Position numbers and translations under genes: made by a program. The notes under the pieces are model-generated. The model was not told where the DNA came from. It did no database searches and saw only the letters and a list, made by a program, of their open reading frames with translations. This document shows positions 51,112-59,655 of a DNA stretch of 64,000 nt, piece after piece (position 1 is the first letter of the stretch; every line of letters starts with the position of its first letter). Source of the DNA: Actinomadura madurae (GTDB taxonomy: Bacteria; Actinomycetota; Actinomycetes; Streptosporangiales; Streptosporangiaceae); contig NZ_FOVH01000009.1 of assembly GCF_900115095.1 (NCBI RefSeq), positions 124,001 through 188,000 on the forward strand. The letters run 5' to 3'.

Positions 51112-51797
51112 CGGATGCCCCCTTTCTGCGGAGGGTCGCTGCGGTGCCGTGCGGCCGGCCCGGATGTGGGCGGCCCGGCGGTGCGGAGCCGGCGGAGGCG
51201 GGCCAGGCCGCGGGAGATGTGGGACTTGACGGTTCCCTCGGGCACGTCGAGGATCACCGCGATCTCGGCGACCGGAAGGTCGGTGACGTGCCGCAGGACG
51301 ACGGCGGCGCGCTGGGACCAGGGAAGTTCGGCCAGCAGCGCGGCCAGCTCCCGGCCGGTCTCGTGCCGCGCCACGGCGTCCTCCACACCCTCGCCCGGGT
51401 CCGGCGGGTCCGGGGCGTCCTCGATCGGGCCCGGCGGCGGGCGCCGCGCCGCGGTGCGCAGCCCGTTGCGCCACACGTTGGTCAGGATCGTCAGCAGCCA
51501 CGCCCGCGGCCGGAGCTCGGCGATCCGGTCCGCCTCGTATCCGGCCAGCGCCCGGTAGGCGCGCAGGAACGCCTCGGCGGACAGGTCCTCGGCCTCGGCC
51601 CACCGCCCGCACAGCCGCAGCGCCGTGGAGAACACCGCGCCCCGGTACGCCTCGTACAGGACGGCGAACCCGGCGTCCAGGTCGTCGGCCAGCGCCGCGA
51701 CGACCTCGCCGGCGGCGCCGTCACCGCCCGCGCCCGGACCGGTACCGGCGCCGGTGTCGGGCGGGGTGTGGGCAAGAGCTTCGTCCGTGACCGTCAC
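51108..51797 (-). CDS. ECF-type RNA polymerase sigma factor
   Basis: 229 residues from GTG 51797. Sigma region 2: FAVLYEAYRGAVFSTALRLCGRWAEAEDLSAEAFLRAYRAL (core AEDLSAEAFLRAY); region 4: LPWSQRAAVVLRHVTDLPVAEIAVILDVPEGTVKSHISRGLARL (core LDVPEGTVKSHISRG). No N-terminal extension beyond 45 low-complexity residues. No anti-sigma gene follows; the partner is the Ada/MGMT fusion, coupled by a four-base overlap. It probably directs expression of that operon, perhaps in response to alkylation. Confidence 0.93.
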   Translation of the reverse strand: MTVTDEALAHTPPDTGAGTGPGAGGDGAAGEVVAALADDLDAGFAVLYEAYRGAVFSTALRLCGRWAEAEDLSAEAFLRAYRALAGYEADRIAELRPRAWLLTILTNVWRNGLRTAARRPPPGPIEDAPDPPDPGEGVEDAVARHETGRELAALLAELPWSQRAAVVLRHVTDLPVAEIAVILDVPEGTVKSHISRGLARLRRLRTAGPPTSGPAARHRSDPPQKGGIR

Positions 51798-51852
51798 ATC
51801 CGTTCAACACCGCCGTGACCGGCCCGGTTGCAGCCCCGTTGCAGCCCCGGGG

Positions 51853-52518
51853 TCAGCCGAGCCAGCCGGGGCGGATCATTCCCGTCTCGTAGGCCAGCAC
51901 CACCAGCTGCGCCCGGTCCCGTGCCCCCAGTTTCGACAGGATACGGCTGACGTGGGTCTTGGCGGTGGCGGGCGACAGCACCAGCCGCCCGGCGATCTCC
52001 TCGTTCGACAGCCCGGCCGCGACCAGCTCCAGCACCTCGCGTTCCCGGTCGGTGAGGGAGTTCAGCTCGACGGCCGGGGGCGGCGCGGTGATCCGGGACG
52101 CGAACTCGGCGATGAGCCGCCGGGTCACCGTGGGCGCCAGCAGCGCGTCGCCGCGCGCCACCACCCGCACCCCGTGGATCAGCTCGGGCGGTTCGGTGTC
52201 CTTCACCAGGAACCCGCTGGCCCCGGCCTTGATCGCGCCGTAGACGTAGTCGTCCAGGTCGAACGTCGTCAAGATCACCACGCGGACGTCGGCGAGGCGC
52301 GGGTCGGCGATGATCCGGCGGGTGGCCTCCAGGCCGTCCAGGACGGGCATGCGGATGTCCATCAGGACCACGTCGGGCCGCAGCTCCCGGGCCCGCGCCA
52401 CCGCCTCCTCGCCGTTCCCGGCCTCGGCGACGATCTCGATGTCGTCCTCGCCCTCCAGGATCGACCGGAACCCCGCCCGCACCAGTGTCTGGTCGTCGGC
52501 CAGCATCACCCGGATCAC
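51853..52518 (-). CDS. NarL/FixJ-family response regulator
   Basis: 221 residues from GTG 52518, which overlaps the kinase stop (GTGA). The receiver domain has IRVMLADDQTLVRAG, phosphoacceptor Asp54 in VLMDIRMP, and the Lys in SGFLVKD. The LuxR-type HTH at the C-terminus: LTDREREVLELVAAGLSNEEIAGRL then ATAKTHVSRILSKL. Output of the first of two divergent two-component systems. Confidence 0.95.
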   Translation of the reverse strand: MIRVMLADDQTLVRAGFRSILEGEDDIEIVAEAGNGEEAVARARELRPDVVLMDIRMPVLDGLEATRRIIADPRLADVRVVILTTFDLDDYVYGAIKAGASGFLVKDTEPPELIHGVRVVARGDALLAPTVTRRLIAEFASRITAPPPAVELNSLTDREREVLELVAAGLSNEEIAGRLVLSPATAKTHVSRILSKLGARDRAQLVVLAYETGMIRPGWLG

Positions 52519-53834
52519 GCCTCGTCCTCCCGCTCGCCAAGTTCCGCGGCGCCGTCCAGCGGCAGCCGCGCCCACACCCGGTATCCGCCCGCCGGGCCCG
52601 GCCCGGCGGTCAGCTCCCCGCCCGCGGCGGCCGCCCGCTCGCGCATGCCCCGCAGCCCGTTCCCGCCCTCGGCGGCGGGTCCGGGGCCCGTCCCGTCGTC
52701 GTCCACCCGCACGATCACCTCGCCGGGCAGCCGCCGCACCTCGACCGTCACCGACGTCGCGCCCGAATGCCGCACGACGTTGGTCAGCGCCTCCTGCACG
52801 ATCCGGAAGCCGGCCAGCCCGACCGGCACCGGCAGCCCCGCCAGCGCCTTCAGGGCCTCCTCGCCGGGTCGGGCGAGGTCGCCGACGCGCCGGACCGACA
52901 GGCCGGCCGCGGCGGTCCGGTCCAGCAGGTCCCCGATCCGCTCCAGCGACGGCACCGGTGACGGCGGCGGCACCGTCCCCCCATCACCCCGATCGCTTCC
53001 ATCGACCGCGCCCCCGGCGTCGGGGGCGTCGACCTGCCGCAGCACGCCCAGTACCTCGCGCAGCTCCCGCAGCGTCTCCTTGCTCGCCGCCTTGATCGCC
53101 TCCAGCGCCGTGTACGCGCGGTCGGGGTCGTCGCGGCGGTGCAGGGCCGCCCCGGCCTGCACGTTGATCAGCGAGATCTGGTGGGCCAGCACGTCGTGCA
53201 GCTCCCGCGCGATCCGCAGCCGCTCGGCGACCGCGCGGCGCCGCGCCTCCTCCTCGCGGTCGCGCTCGGCCTGGGCGGCGCGCCGCAGCGCGGCCTCGGC
53301 CATCTCCCGCCGGCTGCGCACGTACTGCCCGAGCCCGACCGCGAGCAGCAGCCCGATCGACAGCGACGCCACGCCGCGCGCGTCCACGATCGCGTCCGGG
53401 TCACCGCCGCCGCCCCGGGTCACCGCCACCGTCAGGAACTCGGCGTTGACGACGATGACCGCGCCCAGCGACACCAGCAGCCGGCACTCCACGGCCGCGG
53501 TGAACAGCGCCACCCACAGCACCGCGCCGACCGGCCCGTCGGGGTACCCCAGCGGGTAGTACAGCGGCGGCACCACCACCCCGATCAGCAGCACCGCGAC
53601 CGGATGCCGCCGCCGCCACGCCAGCGCGGCCGCGCCGACGACGATCAGCGCCAGCCCGCCCGGCCACAGCGGGCGGTCCTCGGGTTTGGCGGCCGCGGCG
53701 CTCATCGACAGCGTCACCACCAGCACCAGGCCCGCCAGGACCGCGTCGGCCAGGTCGGCCGCGCGGCCGCGCGGCCACCACGTCCGGCCCGGCACGGCGG
53801 GCAGGCGTCTGCGGTGTTCCGGGGGCGCTGTCAC
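52515..53834 (-). CDS. Sensor histidine kinase (HisKA_3, DesK-like)
   Basis: 439 residues from GTG 53834, which lies six bases after TACGGT (leaderless). Five or so membrane helices (about 28-175), a coiled linker RSRREMAEAALRRAAQAERDREEEARRR (cited in part), then the dimerisation/phosphoacceptor helix RLRIARELHDVLAHQISLINVQAG (His213 in ELHDVLAH) and an ATPase domain with N-box QEALTNVVRHSGA and G-box GNGLRGMRERAAAAGG. Coupled to the response regulator. Signal unknown; membrane-state sensing is typical for DesK-like kinases. Confidence 0.93.
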   Translation of the reverse strand: MTAPPEHRRRLPAVPGRTWWPRGRAADLADAVLAGLVLVVTLSMSAAAAKPEDRPLWPGGLALIVVGAAALAWRRRHPVAVLLIGVVVPPLYYPLGYPDGPVGAVLWVALFTAAVECRLLVSLGAVIVVNAEFLTVAVTRGGGGDPDAIVDARGVASLSIGLLLAVGLGQYVRSRREMAEAALRRAAQAERDREEEARRRAVAERLRIARELHDVLAHQISLINVQAGAALHRRDDPDRAYTALEAIKAASKETLRELREVLGVLRQVDAPDAGGAVDGSDRGDGGTVPPPSPVPSLERIGDLLDRTAAAGLSVRRVGDLARPGEEALKALAGLPVPVGLAGFRIVQEALTNVVRHSGATSVTVEVRRLPGEVIVRVDDDGTGPGPAAEGGNGLRGMRERAAAAGGELTAGPGPAGGYRVWARLPLDGAAELGEREDEA

Positions 53835-53886
53835 GGCCCAACCGTATTTCAGGTCGCCGCCCGCGCGCGCCCCGCCCTGATCTTTT

Positions 53887-53909
53887 CCGGTGCGGCGGCG
53901 CCGCACCGG
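53887..53909. promoter_or_regulatory. 23-bp inverted repeat in the gap between the two kinases
   Basis: CCGGTGCGGCG, one central G, then the exact complement CGCCGCACCGG. With 11-bp arms it could be an operator for one of the regulators or a transcriptional insulator between the divergent promoters. Confidence 0.5.
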
Positions 53910-53912
53910 GCC

Positions 53913-53955
53913 CTGACTTTCGTCAGTAACGCCGCAGATCATCGGCCAGTAGCGT
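53913..53955 (+). promoter_or_regulatory. CTGAC-TTTC-GTCAG operator and TAGCGT -10 box
   Basis: The inverted repeat CTGAC-N4-GTCAG (53913-53926) overlaps the expected -35 region, and TAGCGT (53950-53955) lies seven bases before GTG 53963. A TGAC-N4-GTCA dyad upstream of a DesK/DesR-type pair fits autoregulation by the NarL-type regulator encoded downstream. The same arms and spacer length occur at 23945-23958. Confidence 0.6.
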
Positions 53956-53962
53956 GGACCGC

Positions 53963-55903
53963 GTGAACGACTCCGCCGCCCCCGGCTCCGTCCCGCCCGC
54001 CCGCCGCCCGGCGATCCGCCGGGCGGCGCACGCGCTGACGCACGCGGTGCGAGGTGCGGTGCGGGGTGTGGTGAGAGGTGCGGTGTTCCGGCGGCCCTCC
54101 CGCGCGGCCCTGATCAAGGACGCCCTGCTGTTCGGCGCGCTGGCCCTGCCCGTAGTGGCCAACCTGATCTCCCCGCTGGAGCCCGCCTCGGCCTCCTGGT
54201 GGGCGCAGGTGGCCGGGCTCGGCGTCCTGGCGGCGGCGATCGCGGTCTGCCGCGCCTGGCCGGCCGCCGCGCTCCTCACCGCCATCGCGCTCATCCTCGT
54301 CCACGGCAACTTCGTGTTCGCCATGCCCGTGATGTCTTACCTGGCGGGGCTGCGGACCGCCCGGGCACGGCCGCTGCTGTGGGGGTTCACCGCGGTGTTC
54401 GTCGGCGGCTCGCTGCTGTCGGCCGCCCGCGGCATGGACGTCACCACCTGGTTCCCCTCGACGGTGTGGCTGGTCCTGCTGGGCGTCCTGCCCTGGCTGG
54501 TGGGCCGCTACTGGCGCCAGTACCAGGAGCTCCTGCGCGCCGGCTGGGAACGCGCCGAGCACCTGGAGAACCAGCAGCGCATCATCGCCGAACGCGAACG
54601 GCTCCGCGAACGCGCCCGCATCGCCCAGGACATGCACGACTCCCTCGGCCACGAACTGGCCCTCATCGCCGTCCGCGCCGGCGCCCTGGAGGTCGCGGCC
54701 GACCTCGGCGACCGGCACCGCGCGGCCGCCGCCGAACTGCGCACGGGCGCCGCCGACGCCACCGAGCACCTCCGCGAGATCATCGGCGTCCTGCGCGACG
54801 ACGCCCCCGGCGAGAACCCCGCGGACTCCGGCGGCACCCTCCCGGCCGCGGGCACGGCCGGGGGAGCGCCGGTGCCGCCCGCCCGCGAGAGCATCCCCGA
54901 GCTGGTCGCCCGCGCCCGCGCCTCCGGCGTCCCGGTCTCCCTCACCACCACCGGCCCCGCCGGCACCTCCGCGGACGCGCCGCCCGCACCGGCACCGCTC
55001 ACCTCGCTGACGGCGCACCGCATCGTCCAGGAGGCCATCACCAACGCCGCCAAGCACGCGCCCGGCGCCGCCGTCACCGTGACCCTCGCCCACCGCGACG
55101 GCGACCCGGCCACCATCACCGTCACCGTCGCCAACGACCCTCCGCCCGACGGCCCGCCCAGCTGGGGAGCGGGGCTGGCGTCCGGGGGCCGCGGGCTCAC
55201 CGGCCTCACCGAACGTGCCCGCCTGCTCGGCGGCGTCCTGCACGCCGCCCCCACACCCGGCGGCGGCTTCCAGGTCTCCGCCGACCTCCCCGACACCCCG
55301 CACCTCCCCGCGCACCCACCGGCCGACATGGCCGACATGGCCGGTGCGGCCGGACCGACGGGCCGCGACGCCCTGCGCGCCGCCCTCGGCCTCACCCCGC
55401 CCGGCCCCAGCTCCTCAAGCCACGCGACCTCCTCAAGCCACGCGGCGCCGGGGGAGCGGGCCTCCGAGGGAGCGTGGGCCTCCGAATCCGCCCGGCACCT
55501 GGCCCGCAAACGACGCCAGGCGCGCCGCGGCCTCATCACCGCCATCGCCGTCCCCACCGCCCTCATGGCCTTCCTCGGCGCGCTCATGCTCGGCTACCAC
55601 GTCTACGCCACCCTCAACTCCGTCCTGCCGCCCGACGACTACGCCGCACTGCGCGTCGGCACCCCCCAGGACCGCGTCGAGGAGGCCCTGCCGCCCAGGG
55701 AGACCACCGGCACCGGCGTCGTCCGCGCCGCCGTCCCCGAACCCGCCCGCGCCGACTGCCGCTACTACCGGCCCGACGCCGACCTGCTCGGCACCGGCCG
55801 CGTCTACCGCCTGTGCTTCACCGGCGGCCGCCTCACCGCCAAGAACTCCTACGACACCCACCAGCTCAGCGTCCAGAACCGCGACGACCGGGAGGACCAG
55901 TGA
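53963..55903 (+). CDS. Sensor histidine kinase with extra C-terminal membrane and BamE-like domain
   Basis: 646 residues from GTG 53963 (chosen from the TAGCGT box seven bases upstream; GTG 53954 is an alternative). Five or six membrane helices, then RARIAQDMHDSLGHELALIAVRAG with phosphoacceptor His225, N-box QEAITNAAKHAPGA and G-box GGRGLTGLTERARLLGG. After the normal end of a kinase comes a Ser/Pro-rich linker, one more membrane helix (about 530-555) and an outer domain of about 85 residues (DDYAALRVGTPQDRVEEALPP to GGRLTAKNSYD) recalling SmpA/BamE-type folds. The stop overlaps the regulator's GTG. Confidence 0.9.
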   Translation: MNDSAAPGSVPPARRPAIRRAAHALTHAVRGAVRGVVRGAVFRRPSRAALIKDALLFGALALPVVANLISPLEPASASWWAQVAGLGVLAAAIAVCRAWPAAALLTAIALILVHGNFVFAMPVMSYLAGLRTARARPLLWGFTAVFVGGSLLSAARGMDVTTWFPSTVWLVLLGVLPWLVGRYWRQYQELLRAGWERAEHLENQQRIIAERERLRERARIAQDMHDSLGHELALIAVRAGALEVAADLGDRHRAAAAELRTGAADATEHLREIIGVLRDDAPGENPADSGGTLPAAGTAGGAPVPPARESIPELVARARASGVPVSLTTTGPAGTSADAPPAPAPLTSLTAHRIVQEAITNAAKHAPGAAVTVTLAHRDGDPATITVTVANDPPPDGPPSWGAGLASGGRGLTGLTERARLLGGVLHAAPTPGGGFQVSADLPDTPHLPAHPPADMADMAGAAGPTGRDALRAALGLTPPGPSSSSHATSSSHAAPGERASEGAWASESARHLARKRRQARRGLITAIAVPTALMAFLGALMLGYHVYATLNSVLPPDDYAALRVGTPQDRVEEALPPRETTGTGVVRAAVPEPARADCRYYRPDADLLGTGRVYRLCFTGGRLTAKNSYDTHQLSVQNRDDREDQ

Positions 55904-56568
55904 TCCGGGCACTGCTCGCCGACGACGAGGCGATGATCCGCGCGGGCGTCCGCGCGATCCTCACCGCCGACCCCGGCATCGAGGTGGTCGCCGAGGCCGC
56001 CGACGGGCACGAGGCCATCGACCTGACCCTGCGGCACCGCCCCGAGGTCACCCTCCTGGACATCCGCATGCCCCGCCTCGACGGCCTCGCCGCGGCCGCC
56101 GAGCTGCGCCGCGTCGCCCCCGGCACCGGACTGATCATGCTCACCACCTTCGGCGAGGACGAGTACATCGCCCGCGCCCTGTCCGGCGGCGCCAGCGGCT
56201 TCCTGCTCAAGTCCGGCGACCCCCGCGAGCTCATCGCCGGCGTCCGCGCCGTCGCCGGCGGCGCCGCCTACCTGTCCCCGAAGGTCGCCCACCGCGTCAT
56301 CACCGAGATCGGCGGCGGCCGCCTCGCCGGCGGCGCCCGCGCCCGCCGCCGCACCGCCGCCCTCACCCCCCGGGAACGCGACGTCCTGGCCCTGCTCGGC
56401 GCCGGCCTGTCCAACGCCGAGATCGCCGTGCGCCTCCACGTCGTCGAAGGCACCGTCAAGGCCTACGTCAGCGCCATCCTCACCCGCCTGGACGTCCGCA
56501 ACCGCGTCCAGGCCGCCGTCATCGCCTACGAGGCCGGCCTCGTCGACACCACCGACGAAACCCCCTGA
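55900..56568 (+). CDS. NarL/FixJ-family response regulator
   Basis: 222 residues from GTG 55900 (GTGA overlap with the kinase, GGAGGA upstream). Receiver: IRALLADDEAMIRAG, Asp54 in TLLDIRMPRLDG, Lys in SGFLLKSGD. HTH: LTPRERDVLALLGAGLSNAEIAVRL and VVEGTVKAYVSAILTRLDVRNRVQAAV. Partner of the upstream kinase; probable binder of the CTGAC-N4-GTCAG site at 53913-53926. Confidence 0.95.
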   Translation: MIRALLADDEAMIRAGVRAILTADPGIEVVAEAADGHEAIDLTLRHRPEVTLLDIRMPRLDGLAAAAELRRVAPGTGLIMLTTFGEDEYIARALSGGASGFLLKSGDPRELIAGVRAVAGGAAYLSPKVAHRVITEIGGGRLAGGARARRRTAALTPRERDVLALLGAGLSNAEIAVRLHVVEGTVKAYVSAILTRLDVRNRVQAAVIAYEAGLVDTTDETP

Positions 56569-56603
56569 CACCCCGCCCCCGCCCCCGAGGTGCGCACAGC
56601 GAA

Positions 56604-56648
56604 CGGGCCGCCTCAGGCGATGCCGAAGCACCACCCCGAGGCGGCCCG
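56604..56648. terminator. Hairpin between regulator and PAP2 genes
   Basis: CGGGCCGCCTC and its exact complement GAGGCGGCCCG enclose a 23-base loop in the convergent gap. Confidence 0.5.
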
Positions 56649-56670
56649 CACGACCGACCACACGATCCGG

Positions 56671-57474
56671 TCAGGGGACACGGCCCGGCCCCGACCCCGG
56701 ACGCGGCGGCACACCGCCCATCACGTCCGGCATCGTCACCGACGCGTCACCCGCCCAGGCCCCGCCCGACGGCGCCGGCTGCGCCATACCGGCCGCACCC
56801 ATCACCGGCGCCGCACCCCCCGGCGCGACCCCCGCGGGCTGCGGGACCCCGGCCCCGCCGGCCGGACCCGCCGCCACCGGCGAACCCAGCAGCACCGCAC
56901 CCGCCGCCACACCCCGCAGCGCCTCCACCAAAGGACGTAGCGCCCGCACCAGCACCAGCGCCGCCACCGGCGCCACCACCACGCCCACCAGGAAACCCGC
57001 CGCCACGTCATGCGGGTAATGCACGCCCACGAACACCCGCGAGAACGCCATCAGCGCCGCCAGCGGCAGCACCACCGGCGCCATCACCCGCCACGCCACC
57101 ACGATCGCCGCCGCCGACGCCGCCGCGATCGTCGCGTGGTTGCTCGGGAACGACCAGTCACCCGGCGCCGGGCACGCCGCGATGTGCACCGCCCCCGCCA
57201 CCGCACGGCACGGCCGCTCCTCCTGGATGAAACTCTTCGACACCTCGCTCACCAGATACGCCGCCACCACAGCGAACGGCGCCGCCAGCGCCAGCCCCAT
57301 CTCCCGCGCGTCCCGCCCCCGGGCCCGCCACCAGCCCGCCACGAACAGCGCGGCGAACAGCAGCAGCCCCCCGTCGGTCCCCACCTCCGCCGCCGAATGC
57401 ACCCACGACGGCGTGCCCTCCGCGAACTCGGTGATCTCCCGGTACAGATCAGCGCTGAAATCCGGCGCTCCCAT
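56671..57474 (-). CDS. PAP2-type membrane phosphatase
   Basis: 267 residues from ATG 57474, with GAGGGAGAG upstream. The three phosphatase motifs are KSFIQEERP (Lys80, Arg87), WSFPSNHA (Ser108 to His113; Asn replaces the usual Gly) and SRVFVGVHYPHD (Arg146, His152, Asp156). Five or six membrane helices. It likely dephosphorylates a lipid or undecaprenyl pyrophosphate at the outer face. The last 70 residues are Gly/Pro/Ala-rich and disordered. Same strand as DedA. Confidence 0.9.
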   Translation of the reverse strand: MGAPDFSADLYREITEFAEGTPSWVHSAAEVGTDGGLLLFAALFVAGWWRARGRDAREMGLALAAPFAVVAAYLVSEVSKSFIQEERPCRAVAGAVHIAACPAPGDWSFPSNHATIAAASAAAIVVAWRVMAPVVLPLAALMAFSRVFVGVHYPHDVAAGFLVGVVVAPVAALVLVRALRPLVEALRGVAAGAVLLGSPVAAGPAGGAGVPQPAGVAPGGAAPVMGAAGMAQPAPSGGAWAGDASVTMPDVMGGVPPRPGSGPGRVP

Positions 57475-57585
57475 GCTCTCCCTCACGTCCGAAGGCAACC
57501 CATGCCCGACATCTTTCAGACACCAGACGGACCGCCGAAGTTCAACCTACGGCCACCCGAACGCAACCCTTTCACCTCAGCGCGG

Positions 57586-58278
57586 TCACCCGCCGGACAA
57601 TGGCCCCACCGGATCCGGCTCCCGCGCCCCGTCCTGCGCCCCGCCGGCCCCGTCCACCGGCCCCGCCGCGCCGGCCGCCCCGCGGGCACGCCGGTGCCGC
57701 ACGTAACGCACGGCCTCCACCACCACCGTCACCGACAGCGCCAGCCCCAGCCCGACCGCCACGCCCTTCACCGGATCGTGCTCGAACGCGACCCCGCCGA
57801 CATAACCCAGCAGCGCCCCGTACACCGCCCACGACACCGCCGCCACCACCGCGAACAGCGAGAACGACCGCAACCGGTAACCGACCGCGCCCATCGTCAC
57901 CGTCACCGCGGTCCGCCCGCCCGGCACGTACCGCGCCACCACCAGGATCAGCCCGCCCCGCTCGGCCATCGTCCGCCGCGCCCACCCGAACGCCGCGTCC
58001 CGCCGCGACCCCGGCCGCGCCCCCCGCACCAGCCGCCCGCCCGCCCGGCGCCCCACCAGGAACGACACATGATCACCGGTGAACGCGCCCAGCGCCGCCA
58101 GCACCACCACCCACCCCAGCCGCGGCTCACCCGACGCCGCGTACACCCCCGCCGTGATCACCAAGCTCTCGCTCGGCACCACGGGGAAGAACCCGTCGAT
58201 CGCCGCCACCGCGAACAACACCAGGTAGAACCACGGCGACGTCACCGCCGTGTCCACCACACCCATGATCCCGTCCAT
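57586..58278 (-). CDS. DedA-family membrane protein
   Basis: 230 residues. IDGFFPVVPSESLVITAGVYAA, GDHVSFLVGRRAGGRL and VARYVPGGRTAVTVTMGAVGY are the DedA/VTT motifs (E in the re-entrant loop and the FxRxxPGxR-like ARYVPGGR). Several members are lipid flippases or scramblases for undecaprenyl phosphate, which fits the PAP2 phosphatase beside it. TAGCGT (58287-58292) lies eight bases before ATG 58278. Confidence 0.92.
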   Translation of the reverse strand: MDGIMGVVDTAVTSPWFYLVLFAVAAIDGFFPVVPSESLVITAGVYAASGEPRLGWVVVLAALGAFTGDHVSFLVGRRAGGRLVRGARPGSRRDAAFGWARRTMAERGGLILVVARYVPGGRTAVTVTMGAVGYRLRSFSLFAVVAAVSWAVYGALLGYVGGVAFEHDPVKGVAVGLGLALSVTVVVEAVRYVRHRRARGAAGAAGPVDGAGGAQDGAREPDPVGPLSGG

Positions 58279-58286
58279 GGGTCACG

Positions 58287-58292
58287 ACGCTA
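58287..58292 (-). promoter_or_regulatory. -10 box TAGCGT of the DedA gene
   Basis: TAGCGT on the minus strand, eight bases, then ATG 58278; leaderless arrangement with the hexamer used elsewhere in this window. Confidence 0.45.
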
Positions 58293-58485
58293 GGAAAACA
58301 CCACCGCCCGGCGGATCCCGCGAAAGGCCACCGCCATCCCCGACTTTCGGCAGGGGAGGACACCCCATCCTGCGAACGAAGTACACCCCGATCCTCACCC
58401 CGGAGGACGACCCGCCCCCCGAACCCACGCGACCCTGGAAGGAGAACCCCGCCGGCCAGAACCGCCCACCGACAGGAAACCCGCC

Positions 58486-58929
58486 ATGGACCACCCCACC
58501 GGAACAGACCACCGGACCGGCGACGACCACGTCCGCGCCTCCGACCAGGACCGCGACCGCACCGTCCAGCAACTCACCGACGCCCTCACCGACGGGGCCC
58601 TCGACCCCGCCGAACACGACCGCCGCCTCCACCACGCCCTCACCGCCACCACCCACGGCGACCTCACCCCCCTCACCGCCGACCTGCCCCCCTCGACGAC
58701 CGCCCGCGACCGCGCCGAAAAGGCCCGCCGCGCCGCCAAGGCCGAAGCCGACCGCCGCGCCTGGAACAACGAATGGGGCTACTGGGCCGGCGGCGCCGTC
58801 ATCATGACCGCCATCTGGGCCGTCACCTCACTCCGCGCGGGAGAGTGGACGCACTTCTGGCCCGTCGTCCCCCTCGGCATCTGGGCCGCCATCCTCGTCT
58901 CCTACGCCATCTGGCCCTCAGACGACTGA
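58486..58929 (+). CDS. DUF1707 (SHOCT-like) membrane protein
   Basis: 147 residues. The N-terminal DUF1707 domain runs VRASDQDRDRTVQQLTDAL, GALDPAEHDRRLHHALTATTHGDLTPLTADLP (residues 16-68, cited by its blocks). A charged linker and two membrane helices (about 98-115 and 122-140) follow. Such proteins are common in actinobacteria; function unknown. Confidence 0.9.
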   Translation: MDHPTGTDHRTGDDHVRASDQDRDRTVQQLTDALTDGALDPAEHDRRLHHALTATTHGDLTPLTADLPPSTTARDRAEKARRAAKAEADRRAWNNEWGYWAGGAVIMTAIWAVTSLRAGEWTHFWPVVPLGIWAAILVSYAIWPSDD

Positions 58930-58980
58930 CCCCCGAAACGGTTCGCGGCCCGGCCCGCCCATCGGCCACAATCCACACAT

Positions 58981-59620
58981 GTGACACACCTGCACATCTT
59001 CGACATGGACGGCACCCTCCTGACCGGCACCACCGCCAACCTCGAGATCGCCCGCCACCTCGGAACCCTCCCCGAACTCCACGACCTCGAAGCCCGCTTC
59101 GCCGCCGGCACCCTCGACACCCGCGGCTTCTCCACCCGGATCCACCGCCTCTGGCGCCACCTCACCCCCGGCCTCGTCGCCACCGCCTACCGGGCCGCCA
59201 CCTGGATCACCGGCATCGCCGACGTCTGCGCCGACATCCGCGCCCGCGGCGAGCACTCCGCCGTCATCACCATGTCGCCCGACTTCTTCGCCCGCCACCT
59301 CCTCGACCACGGCTTCGACGACGTCATCGCCTCACGCTTCCCCCCCGATGCCCTTCACCGGCACCCTCGACACCGCCGGCATCCTCACCCCCGACGACAA
59401 GGTCCGCCTCACCGACGACCTCCTCACCCGCCACGGACTCACCACCGCCCACTGCACCGCCTACGGCGACTCCATGTCCGACGCGCCCCTCTTCCGCCAC
59501 CTCACCAACACCGTCGCCGTCAACGCCGACCACCACCTCACCGACATCGCCGCACTCGACTACCACGGCACCGACCTCACCGCCGCCTACACCCTCGGCC
59601 GCACACTCCAACCCCACTGA
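58981..59620 (+). pseudogene. HAD-IB phosphatase (SerB-like) broken by a single-base frameshift
   Basis: GTG 58981 starts VTHLHIFDMDGTLLTG with nucleophile Asp8 and Asp10. The frame continues to about 59340 (ends HGFDDVIASRFPP), and the rest of the protein, MPFTGTLDTAGILTPDDK to GDSMSDAPLF and the stop at 59620, is in another frame. The break is in a run of seven C (59340-59346); six C would restore one protein of about 212 residues with motifs I to III/IV intact. This is either a recent mutation or a base-call error in a homopolymer. Confidence 0.85.
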
Positions 59621-59655
59621 CCCCCCGGCCCGGGGCGCCCGCTCAACCGCCCCGC

